Shown: positions 18,378 through 28,412 of the stretch, piece after piece | How positions within the stretch are numbered: position 1 is the stretch's first letter | How the letters are laid out: each line of letters begins with the position of its first letter | From: Cysteiniphilum marinum | GTDB lineage: Bacteria; Pseudomonadota; Gammaproteobacteria; Francisellales; Francisellaceae | DNA: 64,000 nt | NCBI RefSeq assembly: GCF_014857925.1 | Contig: NZ_JACYVZ010000002.1 | Coordinates: forward strand, 124,001 to 188,000 | Direction of reading: 5' to 3' | Translations under genes and position numbers: made by a program | The notes under the pieces: generated by a model | Told to the model about the DNA's origin: nothing | The model's input: only the letters and a program-made list of their open reading frames with translations | Databases searched by the model: none

Positions 18378-18515
18378 GTTTTCCCCTTTTGAAATTTTAA
18401 CATAAACATTTAGTAATCTAAGATTTATTATTTTTTAATTTTATTTACTTCATTTATTTCTCCATATATATTTTTATCGTTACTTTACTTGTATTTACAT
18501 CTTTTAATGCAAGCT

Positions 18516-20276
18516 TTACCAAACCAAGTAGGCTTTATTACAATTAGCATCACCAAATGTATTTGTTAGGCAGTCAAAGTTGAAGTGCAAAAGGTTGGGT
18601 TTATCAATCTGGTTTACTTCTTCTAACACGCCCACCATAGAACTCTGACCATCTTTTGATACTGCAACATCGACAATTGATTGATAAGGAAAATACATGG
18701 AATACTCATTGCCAAAATAATTAATATAATTAATAGCGCAAGATGATGCATTTTCACCACACTCTCTACCAAAAGCTTTAACAACCATTGTGTTACCACT
18801 ATCTGAAACTACGAGTTTACTAATGCTTGTCATTTCTGCTGGAGTTTTAAACTCTTGATATGAGCTGCCTCCATTATTCGAATAATATATAAGCGTTGGA
18901 GGCTCTTGCTTTCCACCAATATAATTCATTCCAACGTATATTTCTTCTTCATCGTAAGTCATTGCTATCGAGTTGTAAGGGTATGCTCCAGCAATTCCAG
19001 AAAGCTCTGAAACCATCTCCCAAGTAACACCTTTGTCTAAAGATTGATATACGATGCTCAAAATATGTTGCATATCGTTAGTACTATTTATCGAGCCTCC
19101 TAATAGAAGCCTTTCCCCAGATAAAGAAGCACCTACTGTATTTATTGAATAGTTTTCCGGTAGACCTGCTACACCCGTTATCGATGATAATTTATCATTG
19201 ATCTGACTCCAGTTATGCCCAAAATCAGTTGATAAGAATGCGTAGTTTTGAATATCAATATTTCCTTTCAGAGACGTTGCGGCAAGCATTACAGAACCAT
19301 CAGCTGATATTTTCAGAGAAAAAACAGGTTGATTAAGAATATTTTGCGTAATCGCTACTTCATGAAAACTATGACCAAAGTCAGACGATATAAATATACC
19401 ATATTTAGTTACACCCACAGCCATATATTGACCATCTGAGGAAATATCAACACTCTCATTGATAAGATAAGGCACCGAAGTAAAGTTATCTATTATTGTT
19501 GTTTCTTGCCAATTTTTACCATAATCATTAGATCGATAAACACGCATTGAGCTATCTGTCAAAGCTAATGCTAAAATAAATATATACTTCCCATCTTCTG
19601 AAAGTTTAACCGTCTGAACATGGAAGTTGCCATTAGCACTTGGCGTTATTTCACTCCAATGCTTCTCTTGCTCTTTATATAAGAAGACATCTGTATCAGT
19701 AGCTGCGACAGCATATTCCCCGTTTTCTGACATGACTACTGATTTTAAATATATACTATCTAAATTTTCAACAACTCCTGCACTAATCGAGACAGAGTTA
19801 TCCTCTGATTCATCTAACATAATTTTTAGCTGATGTTGCTCTGGCTTAGTATCACCATTAGAGGTAATTTCAAATGTCACAGGAGTTCCAACGGGAACCA
19901 TTGCCTCTGCCACAGAGTTAAAGGCTGCTCCTGCCATTTCGGCACCTTTGACTCTTACTTGAAGTTTTTCATTTTCATTTATCTCTGAGGCGTCATATAT
20001 AGAAACCTTAACCAAGTCGTTACCCACTGAATTAATTGTGGTGGAAGTTGTATCAACGATGATCTCATGCGTTGAAGGTTTTGTCTTAGATGCTAAAAAA
20101 GTTAGTCCATTGGGTGCGTTTATCTGAGAAATGGTTTTTTGTGATGTCTGCTGGCTAGCCTCAACTCCAACCTTACTGCTACATCCACTAACAGCAGCAA
20201 CAACAAAAATGAGAAGAGAAATACATCTGGATTTACTAATGGATTTACTAAAAATTTTGAATATAAATTGATACAT
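18516..20276 (-). CDS. lipoprotein with Asp-box (BNR) repeats, beta-propeller
   Basis: ATG at 20276 is preferred because AGGAG precedes it. The N-terminus is a lipoprotein signal with the lipobox AAVSGC, so the protein is likely membrane-anchored. Residues about 170-550 carry repeated Asp-box-like motifs: SNDYGKNWQE, SSDFGHSF, STDFGHNWSQ, SLDKGVTWEM and SNNGGSSYQE, with strands such as DGKYIFILA, DGQYMAVGV and DGSVMLAAT before them. This is a BNR/Ycf48-like propeller, as in sialidases and photosystem assembly factors. Asp boxes are structural; no catalytic sialidase residues are evident. The function is unknown. Confidence 0.7.
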   Translation of the reverse strand: MYQFIFKIFSKSISKSRCISLLIFVVAAVSGCSSKVGVEASQQTSQKTISQINAPNGLTFLASKTKPSTHEIIVDTTSTTINSVGNDLVKVSIYDASEINENEKLQVRVKGAEMAGAAFNSVAEAMVPVGTPVTFEITSNGDTKPEQHQLKIMLDESEDNSVSISAGVVENLDSIYLKSVVMSENGEYAVAATDTDVFLYKEQEKHWSEITPSANGNFHVQTVKLSEDGKYIFILALALTDSSMRVYRSNDYGKNWQETTIIDNFTSVPYLINESVDISSDGQYMAVGVTKYGIFISSDFGHSFHEVAITQNILNQPVFSLKISADGSVMLAATSLKGNIDIQNYAFLSTDFGHNWSQINDKLSSITGVAGLPENYSINTVGASLSGERLLLGGSINSTNDMQHILSIVYQSLDKGVTWEMVSELSGIAGAYPYNSIAMTYDEEEIYVGMNYIGGKQEPPTLIYYSNNGGSSYQEFKTPAEMTSISKLVVSDSGNTMVVKAFGRECGENASSCAINYINYFGNEYSMYFPYQSIVDVAVSKDGQSSMVGVLEEVNQIDKPNLLHFNFDCLTNTFGDANCNKAYLVW

Positions 20277-20614
20277 AAAATTCCGGCTCCTTATGAAGAA
20301 ATATATCTTAAGGGTATCTTCTTGCATTCATAGGAATGAGTTATCAAATCAAACCGCATCCAACTGTCTGCCTTACATACAAACACCCATATTTTTTAAC
20401 AAAATGTGACTCCGTGAGTTTATGCATAATATAAGCTATCCTTATACTCACTTATAAATATCCAATAATCATGGATAATCATCAGAACCATATCTAGCAT
20501 CCAATGCAGATGACCCTCACCGCCACGGTGAGATCGGATAGAGTAATTTGAAAGCGCAGGAAATGCGGTGACAGGAATATTGTGAAACAGTTTAAAGCAG
20601 CATGTGTTTCATGC

Positions 20615-21781
20615 TTAAAAAGGTTGCGATATACCGCTTAAATTTAATACTTGAGCAACGATGACTAAAGCACCCAATATTAGAGGATACAGATTAACAG
20701 GATCTCTTCTATTAGATTTATCAAGATAAACTGGTGTGAATACAAAAATCACTACTGCAAAAATCGCAGCGTATTGCAATGCTAAAATGAAGCCTTTAGG
20801 GTAAAAAACCGTAAATATAAATGGCGGGATAAAGGTCAATAAAAAGCCAATAATTTTATTTAGCTCAATATTAAATCGTCTAAACGTATCTCTAATGTAG
20901 TGATAAAGCGACAAGCCAACACAAATAAATGAGGTAATAATTGAAATATTCACAAATACCGATAAGAAGGTATTAATACTCGCACTTTGGGTAGCTTGTT
21001 TTATCTCACTCATCAACGCGGTTAAGGTATTTCCATCTTTAAAAATCGTCTCATAACTATGCACACCTTGTTGTGGCAAAATCGCCAAGCAGACAATAAG
21101 CCAGATGATATAGATCACTAATACAGCAATACTGCCAATAAAAACACTACGCTTGACTGCTTGAACGTCACCCTTTTGATATTCATACAATACGGGAATG
21201 ATGTTCTGAAAACCAAAAGAAGGCAAAAGTGTTGGCCATGCAAACACCAAAGCATAGAAAGATAATGGCATCTCAAGCATATTTGCCCACTTTAAGGCAA
21301 ACAGCATACTCACGACGCAGAGCACATAAAATACAAGTTTAACTGACACAAATGAGCGATTGACATAATCACTTAAGCGCGTGCTTAAGATAACAAGTCC
21401 AAAAATCAAGATAAAGACAACTGCATCAACACTGACTGTTGGCACCTGTGCTTGTGATACTAAGTTTACCAATGATGCACCTTGTGTGGTATAAGCTGCC
21501 ATTAACGCATAAAGCAAAAGCAAATAAACCAATGTGAAAACTACTTGTAAGCTCTTGGGCATTTCTTCTTTTATCAGCGAGGTAAAATTCACCCCCAATG
21601 GCTGATGCGCGCAGACTTTGATTAATCTTAACCCCGTCAAGTACATCACTGACCATGAAATAATAATTAATACTATCGATACCCACAAGCCACAGGCTGC
21701 AGTAATTAGCGGCAGTGATAACATCCCAGCACCAATCGTTGTCCCAACGACTAAAAACGCACCACCGAGCGATCTTGTCAT
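20615..21781 (-). CDS. aromatic amino acid permease (HAAAP family, TyrP/Mtr-like)
   Basis: A proton symporter for tyrosine or tryptophan with 11 predicted helices over 388 residues. The first helix RSLGGAFLVVGTTIGAGMLSLPL, the following WSVMYLTGLRLIKV, and LLPSFGFQNIIPVLYEY are family signatures. ATG at 21781 follows GGAGAAAAC. A second, distinct member of the family lies at 61291-62511. Substrate choice between Tyr and Trp cannot be made from sequence alone. Confidence 0.88.
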   Translation of the reverse strand: MTRSLGGAFLVVGTTIGAGMLSLPLITAACGLWVSIVLIIISWSVMYLTGLRLIKVCAHQPLGVNFTSLIKEEMPKSLQVVFTLVYLLLLYALMAAYTTQGASLVNLVSQAQVPTVSVDAVVFILIFGLVILSTRLSDYVNRSFVSVKLVFYVLCVVSMLFALKWANMLEMPLSFYALVFAWPTLLPSFGFQNIIPVLYEYQKGDVQAVKRSVFIGSIAVLVIYIIWLIVCLAILPQQGVHSYETIFKDGNTLTALMSEIKQATQSASINTFLSVFVNISIITSFICVGLSLYHYIRDTFRRFNIELNKIIGFLLTFIPPFIFTVFYPKGFILALQYAAIFAVVIFVFTPVYLDKSNRRDPVNLYPLILGALVIVAQVLNLSGISQPF

Positions 21782-21930
21782 TTGTTTTCTCCATTAAACA
21801 CACCAAAAACGTAACGATACAACAGTACAGACAAAAAGTCTAACTCAACCATATCACATATCTAAATAAAAATTGTACTTCTCTAGATTATCTGCCAGTA
21901 TGCTGCCATGAGTTTAAAATCTATATCAAC

Positions 21931-24321
21931 ATGCACTCTCAGAAGAATTGTTTCAAAAAGCGTTTATATCTTTGGATAATACTTTCAACCCTAAGCGTTC
22001 TAAGCTTTGTCTTTTTGCTTTTCCAAGGTTTGCCCATTAACACCAATATGCTGGCACTATTACCAGGTGCTAAAGACGCTAATAGTGTAGAAAAGATCGC
22101 GGATGATTTTGCCAACACCATGGGCAAACAAATCGTTATTTTGGTTGGCAATCCAGATCAAGATAAAGCACTGCAAGCTTCGGATATATTTAGTGATAGA
22201 CTTCAACAATCTGATTATTTTTCGAGTGTAACTAATGGTGTGAGCACCAATGAACAAGAAGCATGGGCTAGTTTTTATTTCCCTTATCGATTATCCTTAT
22301 TATCGGATAAAGATCACAAGCTTATAATGCAACATCAGTTTGGCACCATTAGCCAACATGCTTTGTTTAATCTCTATAACCCTATTGGCATTAGTAATTC
22401 TAAGCTTCTGCAAAACGATCCTTTTTCGCTTTTTCAGCACTTTATCTTAGCTTTGCCTAAACCATCTAATAAGCTTGATTTATATAAAAACCACCTGATG
22501 ACCAAAGACAATGGCATCTGGTACAGCATGATTAACGCCACATTAAAAGATGATAGTTTTTCCTTAAGTAATCAAAATAATATCACGCATCTCTTTAGTG
22601 ATATTAAACAAACGATTACAAGCGATTATCCACAAAGCACTTTTTTAATGACCGGCATGCTGTTTTATGCCAAAGCAGGCACGGATAGCGCGCGCCATGA
22701 TGTGTCAATCATTGGTGTTGGTTCACTGATTGGTATCATTCTCTTAATGCTTATTAGTTTTCGTTCATTATCACCATTGCTATTGACATTATTCTCAAGT
22801 GCTATCGGCTTTGTTTTTGCCTTTATTGTGACTTATCTTATATTTGGTAAGGTCTTTTTATTCACACTTGTTTTTGGTGCCAGCTTAATTGGTATATCAG
22901 TTGATTATGCCTTTTTCTACTACGCTGATCGATTGTATGGTGGCAAGCTATGGCAGTCAACAGTGGGGTTAAAGCGCATCTTCTCTGGCATTACTCTAGG
23001 TCTTTTAAACGTTATCATTGCTTATTTGATTATCGCCATAGCCCCTTTTCCTGGACTCAGACAGCTTGCCACCTTTGCCATTAGCGGTTTATTTATGTCA
23101 TACCTGACTGTGATCTGTTTGTTTCCTTATCTGCTTAAACCACATAAACGCGCCTTTAATTCGTTTATTTGTCACATTGCCACGCTTTATCTTAAGCTCT
23201 GGCAAAACTTAAGTATCAAAAAAATCATGATCATCTATATGATTCTTGTGATTATTGCCGCCATTGGCATCTCCAAACTGCATAGCAATGATGATATCCG
23301 CATTTTAGAGGCAACACCCAAAGCACTAAAAGCCAATGAACAGCAGTTAAAATCGATTATTGGCAGCGATGCTAGTACTGACTTTATTGTTGTGACAGGT
23401 AACACACCTGAAGATGTGATCAGTCATGAGCACATGTTAGTTAATCAAATTAAAGCGCAAAACCCAAATATCTTGCAACCGGTTATCTCGATTAGTCAGT
23501 ATCTACCAAGTATTGAAGATCAACAACAGAACTACACCCTTGTGCGCGAAAACTTGTTACAAAATCGATTAAGTGACTTTTTAAACCAAATTGGTGTTGA
23601 TAAAAAAGAAATCAAAAGCATTGAAAAGAACTTGCGCAATATCCCTTTTAAACCACTGACTGTTAACGATTGGTTAAGCTCACCCGTTTCACAAAACTTA
23701 CAATTTTTATGGATGGGCAAAGCTAACACTTCAACAAGCTCTAACGCACAGTTTGCTTCTTTTTCTTCTTTTGCTTCCATTGTTTTGTTATCACAAAAAC
23801 TCAATATGAATGATATCAAGATGATTTGCGCCGAGCTTCCTTATGCTAACTTTATCAACAAGGCAGATGAGATCTCTCATGTCTTTAAAACCTATCGTCA
23901 ATATATTAGTTATCTCCTTAGTATCGTATTCGTGGCGTTATTTTTACTATTATTGTTACGCTATAGAAGTCTTAAAAAAGCGATTTGCTATTTTGTACCA
24001 CCGACAATGGCAACCTTGCTAAGCCTTGCCGTGTTTGGCATATTTAATGTCCCCATCACCCTCTTTAGTATTTTGGCATTAATTCTAGTACTGGGCATTG
24101 CCGTTGATTATGTGTTGTTTTTTGCTGAAACCAAATCAAACTTGCATAGCACGATGCTGGCGGTCACGCTCTCCGCGATTACTACCATCCTCTCCTTTGG
24201 ATTATTAGCCTTTAGCCAAACACCGGTTATTCACTACTTTGGCTTAGCTGTATTTGTCGGCATTGCCAGTGCGTTTTTATTGTCGCCACTTGCGTTAAAG
24301 GGATATAAACATAGATCATAA
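21931..24321 (+). CDS. MMPL/RND-type exporter (arylpolyene-cluster-like)
   Basis: A 796-residue transporter with two halves, each one helix, a periplasmic loop and five helices. Half 1 starts LWIILSTLSVLSFVFLLF and its helices begin near SIIGVGSLIGIILLMLISFRSL; the core has GASLIGISVDYAFFYYADRLYGG. Half 2 has the matching LVLGIAVDYVLFFAETKSN. The paired 'G.S(A)VDY..F' motifs hold the proton-relay Asp residues of the MMPL family. Relatives occur in arylpolyene and xanthomonadin lipid clusters, but no such genes are adjacent here, so the cargo (probably a lipid) is unknown. Confidence 0.82.
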   Translation: MHSQKNCFKKRLYLWIILSTLSVLSFVFLLFQGLPINTNMLALLPGAKDANSVEKIADDFANTMGKQIVILVGNPDQDKALQASDIFSDRLQQSDYFSSVTNGVSTNEQEAWASFYFPYRLSLLSDKDHKLIMQHQFGTISQHALFNLYNPIGISNSKLLQNDPFSLFQHFILALPKPSNKLDLYKNHLMTKDNGIWYSMINATLKDDSFSLSNQNNITHLFSDIKQTITSDYPQSTFLMTGMLFYAKAGTDSARHDVSIIGVGSLIGIILLMLISFRSLSPLLLTLFSSAIGFVFAFIVTYLIFGKVFLFTLVFGASLIGISVDYAFFYYADRLYGGKLWQSTVGLKRIFSGITLGLLNVIIAYLIIAIAPFPGLRQLATFAISGLFMSYLTVICLFPYLLKPHKRAFNSFICHIATLYLKLWQNLSIKKIMIIYMILVIIAAIGISKLHSNDDIRILEATPKALKANEQQLKSIIGSDASTDFIVVTGNTPEDVISHEHMLVNQIKAQNPNILQPVISISQYLPSIEDQQQNYTLVRENLLQNRLSDFLNQIGVDKKEIKSIEKNLRNIPFKPLTVNDWLSSPVSQNLQFLWMGKANTSTSSNAQFASFSSFASIVLLSQKLNMNDIKMICAELPYANFINKADEISHVFKTYRQYISYLLSIVFVALFLLLLLRYRSLKKAICYFVPPTMATLLSLAVFGIFNVPITLFSILALILVLGIAVDYVLFFAETKSNLHSTMLAVTLSAITTILSFGLLAFSQTPVIHYFGLAVFVGIASAFLLSPLALKGYKHRS

Positions 24322-24446
24322 TAACTTATCAGCACGACTAGACTACCTACCATAGCGGATATGTATCACCATAACAAATCCAGCAAAATACCCTTCTTTC
24401 CTCAAGAAAGAAAGTAAATTAACCACAATTGACGTAATACTAGGTA

Positions 24447-24926
24447 TTAGGATATTAAAAAATCAAAACGACGCAAACAAAATGCGTAAATTACATCATA
24501 GATATCGAGCAAATTGGTACATGATTGATAAATAGCATTCAAGCTCTCCACCATATCAACCACATTAAAGCCATATTCATGCGCAACACTATTTCTGATT
24601 TTCCTTAATCGCAACCAGTTATCCGTCTCTAATAACTCTAACGCCTCTAAGCGATTTAAGATGTCAATAAATGATTTGCGCTTAACATCCTCTGCCAGAA
24701 GACCAAGTATCGTTGGAAATAGTTTTTCCCCCATCACATCCTGCAATTTAGAAAAACGAAATAAGAATTGATCAATATGCTCAATTTCCTCATCTTGAAA
24801 TTGTTCATAATTTTCTGCATCAAAGGGAAGCCTATGCTTCATATTGTTATACGCATAATCTATTCTTTTTTTATGTTGATTACATTCATATAAAATTTTG
24901 ACCAGCTTATCCTGCAAAGGTGTCAT
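24447..24926 (-). CDS. HEPN domain protein, HepT-like toxin
   Basis: A 159-residue all-helical protein with the HEPN RNase motif RNSVAHEY (R-x4-H-x-Y) near residue 120 and the preceding WLRLRKI helix. HepT-type toxins are RNases silenced by polyadenylylation by their MNT partner. The MNT gene lies immediately upstream and overlaps by four bases, as expected for a type VII HepT/MntA pair. A decayed relative lies at 53765-54200. Toxicity is inferred from the family. Confidence 0.85.
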   Translation of the reverse strand: MTPLQDKLVKILYECNQHKKRIDYAYNNMKHRLPFDAENYEQFQDEEIEHIDQFLFRFSKLQDVMGEKLFPTILGLLAEDVKRKSFIDILNRLEALELLETDNWLRLRKIRNSVAHEYGFNVVDMVESLNAIYQSCTNLLDIYDVIYAFCLRRFDFLIS

Positions 24927-25228
24927 AACTCTATCCCCTGTCTTAATGCCACATCATCTATTAATCGTTTATCATCGCCAGTTTTTGCAAGCACAACATC
25001 AATTTTTTGCTCACCAATGGCTTTTTCTAATGTCACCAGTAACTCAATTTTTTTGTTAAACCCATTAACGATTACCTCGTCTTTTTTAGGTAAAAGATAT
25101 AGATCTATATCCCCTCCGCGCTTCGAGCAATCCGTGCGACTACCAAATAAAAATACTCGCATATCATCACCAAACACCTGATGAACGCAAGATTTTATGA
25201 TTGATCTATTTTCTTTGCTTAAACGCAT
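24923..25228 (-). CDS. MNT-type nucleotidyltransferase, MntA-like antitoxin
   Basis: A minimal nucleotidyltransferase of about 101 residues. The active-site motif FLFGSRTDCSKRGGDIDLYL shows GS-x10-DxD, and a third acidic residue follows in KIDVVLAK. MntA antitoxins transfer AMP to a Tyr beside the HEPN active site of HepT. ATG at 25228 (MRLSKEN) is chosen over 25249 because AAGAG lies 8 bases before it. A decayed gene at 56230-56463 begins with a very similar MRLSE. Confidence 0.86.
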   Translation of the reverse strand: MRLSKENRSIIKSCVHQVFGDDMRVFLFGSRTDCSKRGGDIDLYLLPKKDEVIVNGFNKKIELLVTLEKAIGEQKIDVVLAKTGDDKRLIDDVALRQGIEL

Positions 25229-25249
25229 AATATCAACTCTTGGGCACAT

Positions 25250-25608
25250 AAATAAATGCTACAATCACTTGTCATATTTTTCATATAGATCTTAACTCTC
25301 AGTCAAATCATTACTGCCGCTTAGTGTAACAAATAAGTGCACTGCTAGAAACAGCACAATATCACAAGCCTGCTAAATACCTACGCCCCGATCAATGCCT
25401 GAGTCTCAGATAACTTAAAAATGGGAAAATCACCACTTGCAAAGGCTTAAGGACAAAACTCAAAGTTCATGGACATACCCTTGTTTTTTTTATATGATGC
25501 GCATCAGTAAAATTAGTCAAATTAGTGAAATTTTGCAGCCTAATTAATCGGTTTTAAATAAACTAAGCTAGTTATAACAACCATAAATTAACAAGTAGAT
25601 CTATTATT
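25250..25608. other. gene-free stretch before mnmG
   Basis: About 360 AT-rich bases between the divergent MNT and mnmG genes. It should hold promoters for both. No convincing -35/-10 pair, repeat or small gene was found by eye. Confidence 0.5.
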
Positions 25609-27513
25609 ATGATGTTTTATCCTCAAGACTTTGATGTTATCGTTGTTGGCGGCGGCCATGCTGGCACAGAAGCCGCAGCGGTGGCAGCACGCATGGGTGC
25701 CAACACTTTACTCTTAACACACAATATCGACACTTTAGGACAGATGTCTTGTAACCCTGCTATAGGCGGCATTGGTAAAGGTCACTTGGTTAAAGAAATC
25801 GATGCCTTAGGCGGCATTATGGCAAAAGCGATTGATAAAGCAGGTATTCAGTTTCGCACACTTAATGCTAGAAAAGGACCTGCGGTACGTGCAACACGCG
25901 CCCAAGCTGATCGCACACTTTACAAAATCGCGGTACGCCATGCGCTAGAGAACCAAGAAAACTTATCAATTTTCCAACAAGGTGTTGATGACCTATTGAT
26001 CGAAAATGATCGTGTTACTGGTGTTGTCACGCAAATGGGATTAAGCTTTCGTGCCAAAACAGTTATTTTAACCGTTGGCACGTTTCTAGCAGGAAAAATT
26101 CATATCGGCTTTAATAACTATCAAGGCGGTCGTGCCGGTGACCAACCAGCTAATGCCTTAGCGCAGAAACTGCGTGCACTTCCTTTTGATGTTGCACGTT
26201 TAAAAACAGGTACCCCACCGCGCATTGACAAGCGCACGGTTAACTTCACAGCAATGGGTGTCCAGCCTGGTGATGATCCAACACCTTGTTTTTCATTTTT
26301 CACTGAAGCACATGAACATCCACTGCAAGTGCCATGTCATATCACCTACACCAATCTTAAAACCCATGAGATTATTCTTAAAAACCTAGATCGCTCAGCG
26401 ATGTATGGTGGCATGATCGATGGTATTGGACCACGTTATTGCCCATCCATTGAGGATAAAATTGTGCGCTTTGCTGATAAAGATCGTCATCAGATTTTTG
26501 TTGAACCTGAAGGCTTAGATAGTATTGAGCTTTACCCTAATGGCATGTCGACTTCTTTGCCATTTGATGTGCAACTGCAGTTTATTCGCAGTATTGAAGG
26601 TTTTGAAAACGCATATATCACGCGCCCTGGTTATGCGATTGAATATGATTTCTTTGATCCGCGTGGTTTATATCCAAGCTTGGAAACCAAGTACGTTGAA
26701 AATCTCTTCTTTGCTGGACAAATCAATGGCACAACCGGCTACGAAGAAGCCAGTGCTCAGGGTCTTATTGCCGGATTAAATGCAGTGCTTAAAGCACAAA
26801 ATAAACCGACTTGGTCACCCAAGCGTAATGAAGCATATATTGGTGTACTCATTGACGATTTAATCACCAAGGGTACACAAGAGCCTTATCGCATGTTTAC
26901 TTCACGTGCGGAATATCGATTGATTTTAAGAGAAGATAATGCCGATGCACGTCTATGCCCAAAGGCTATTGAGCTAGGATTATTAAACAACAAAGATAAA
27001 GAAGCATATCTTGCCAAAGCAGCATTAATATCAAATGAAACCTCGCGTTTAAAATCCACGTGGGTTGCACCCAAAAGTGTTAAAGCTGATAAGTTAGAAT
27101 CATTTCTTGGTAAAGCCATGAGTAAAGAAAGTAGCCTATTTGATTTATTAAAGCGCCCTGAGGTCGACTATCAAAGCCTTGCTGATATCGCAGAGCTTGG
27201 TGAGTTTATCGATCACACACAAGCCATTGAACAAATTGAAATCTCTGCCAAATATGCAGGATATATTGAGCGTCAAAACGAAGAAATTCTTGCCAATCAA
27301 ACCCTTGAAAATGCACAAATTCCTCAAGATTTTGACTACAGCAAGGTTTCAGGGCTTTCTAATGAAGTACGTCACAAGCTTATGACACAGCGCCCATCAA
27401 GCTTGGGTGAGGCTTCACGCATCCAAGGGGTGACACCTGCTGCTATTTCCTTATTGACTATTTATATGAAGAAGTTAGGCTTTCTCAAGAAACAAAATAA
27501 TATCAATGACTAA
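25609..27513 (+). CDS. mnmG: tRNA uridine 5-carboxymethylaminomethyl modification enzyme MnmG (GidA)
   Basis: A FAD enzyme that, with MnmE, adds the carboxymethylaminomethyl group to U34 of several tRNAs. Marks: the FAD motif [67 protein letters not shown] and [14 protein letters not shown]-terminal helical region ends with [25 protein letters not shown]. 634 residues is near the norm. Two ATG codons are in tandem (25609 and 25612); family alignment favours the second (MFYP). Confidence 0.97.
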   Translation: MMFYPQDFDVIVVGGGHAGTEAAAVAARMGANTLLLTHNIDTLGQMSCNPAIGGIGKGHLVKEIDALGGIMAKAIDKAGIQFRTLNARKGPAVRATRAQADRTLYKIAVRHALENQENLSIFQQGVDDLLIENDRVTGVVTQMGLSFRAKTVILTVGTFLAGKIHIGFNNYQGGRAGDQPANALAQKLRALPFDVARLKTGTPPRIDKRTVNFTAMGVQPGDDPTPCFSFFTEAHEHPLQVPCHITYTNLKTHEIILKNLDRSAMYGGMIDGIGPRYCPSIEDKIVRFADKDRHQIFVEPEGLDSIELYPNGMSTSLPFDVQLQFIRSIEGFENAYITRPGYAIEYDFFDPRGLYPSLETKYVENLFFAGQINGTTGYEEASAQGLIAGLNAVLKAQNKPTWSPKRNEAYIGVLIDDLITKGTQEPYRMFTSRAEYRLILREDNADARLCPKAIELGLLNNKDKEAYLAKAALISNETSRLKSTWVAPKSVKADKLESFLGKAMSKESSLFDLLKRPEVDYQSLADIAELGEFIDHTQAIEQIEISAKYAGYIERQNEEILANQTLENAQIPQDFDYSKVSGLSNEVRHKLMTQRPSSLGEASRIQGVTPAAISLLTIYMKKLGFLKKQNNIND

Positions 27514-27525
27514 TAAGGATCTTTG

Positions 27526-27945
27526 ATGAAACTAAACAAAACATCTCCTTTACTTAAAACATTGCTTTTCATCATGCTAAGTCTTGTCATGAGTGCATGT
27601 GCAACCACTGCAAAGTATCGTGCGATTTTAGACCAATGGCATGGTCAAACAATTGATAACTTTGTGCAGATGTGGGGATATCCAAATAAAACATTAAAGC
27701 TTGATAATAACCAAACAGCTTACGTCTATAGTGATCGCCAAATCGTCAGCACACCAATCACACAAATGCCAACAAACATTACCACCGTGCAAAATGGCAA
27801 TAATACAACAGTGATCTCGACACCTGGCACGATTGTTGGTGGTCAAACTTATTCATTATCCTGTACAACGTGGATTGTTTTTGATAATAAAACACGACAA
27901 ATTGTTAATACTACATTTCGCGGTAATAACTGCGTTTCTTATTAA
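27526..27945 (+). CDS. small lipoprotein of unknown function
   Basis: A 139-residue protein with a lipoprotein signal (SLVMSAC lipobox) and start ATG at 27526, with AAGGA before it; a TTG codon one step upstream is not needed. The mature part begins with AKYRAILDQWHGQTIDNFVQMWGYPNKTLKLDNN, a pattern common in short lipoproteins whose 'G.P....' turn recurs in many gammaproteobacteria, and ends with CTTWIVFDNKTRQIVNTTFRGNNC. Two Cys may form a disulfide. Just downstream of mnmG and upstream of yggX, in the same direction. Confidence 0.8.
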   Translation: MKLNKTSPLLKTLLFIMLSLVMSACATTAKYRAILDQWHGQTIDNFVQMWGYPNKTLKLDNNQTAYVYSDRQIVSTPITQMPTNITTVQNGNNTTVISTPGTIVGGQTYSLSCTTWIVFDNKTRQIVNTTFRGNNCVSY

Positions 27946-27977
27946 GAATACAAACCAAACAAGAAAAGAGACAAACC

Positions 27978-28244
27978 ATGACTGATATTTTTTGTGAAAA
28001 ACTGAAACAACAAGGCACTGCCATGCAATACGCACCAATCCCAGGAGAGCTTGGACAGCGCATTTTCAAATCGATCTCGCAAGAAGCTTGGAGCAAATGG
28101 CTTGATCATCAGACGATTCTAATCAATGAATATCGCCTTAATCTATTAGAGCCTGAATCTAAGAAATTCTTAATGACTGAAATGGAAAAATTCTTATTTG
28201 GCGAAGGTTCTGAAAAGCCTGATGCTTTTTCTACACCTGAATAA
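27978..28244 (+). CDS. yggX: Fe(2+)-trafficking/oxidative damage protection protein YggX
   Basis: An 88-residue protein of the YggX family, which protects Fe-S enzymes from oxidants and may handle labile iron. Evidence: an N-terminal Cys (DIFCEKLKQQG), PIPGELGQRIFKSISQEAWSKWLDHQT and INEYRLNLLEPESKKFLMTEMEKFLFG, all very close to the family. Co-directional with mnmG and the lipoprotein; a hairpin follows the stop by about 30 bases. Confidence 0.95.
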   Translation: MTDIFCEKLKQQGTAMQYAPIPGELGQRIFKSISQEAWSKWLDHQTILINEYRLNLLEPESKKFLMTEMEKFLFGEGSEKPDAFSTPE

Positions 28245-28275
28245 CCACAGCATAAAAGCAATAGCATGATTTTAT

Positions 28276-28296
28276 CAAGGGGCATTTCTCCCCTTG
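28276..28296 (+). terminator. hairpin after yggX, weak terminator
   Basis: A 7-bp stem CAAGGGG/CCCCTTG with loop CATTTCT. There is no T-run, so it may only be an RNA end-protecting hairpin. Confidence 0.35.
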
Positions 28297-28313
28297 CAGG
28301 ATATTAAGCTGTC

Positions 28314-28412
28314 ATTTTCCCAAGCGACTTACGCTCAGTGCATCGCTTCGACTGCTGCTCAGTGCACCGCTCCGACTTAAGAGCCCTTTTGGGTAAGTAT
28401 TTAATCTTAGCC
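28314..28412. repeat. interspersed repeat B, copy 2
   Basis: Shares TTTTCCCAAGC, the CTTCGACTGCTGCTCAGTG-type units and the right end GGGTAAGTATTTAATCTTAGCC with copy 1 at 11511-11645, but lacks its left inverted arm. The units CGACTT-ACGCTCAGTGCATCG and CGACTGCTGCTCAGTGCACCG are tandem. Its right edge includes the stop codon of the following permease gene. Confidence 0.75.

Noticed and set aside
24394-24412. TTCTTTC-CTCAA-GAAAGAA hairpin after the MMPL gene as a terminator
   Set aside because: The stem is all A/T/G/C-weak and there is no T-run on either strand.
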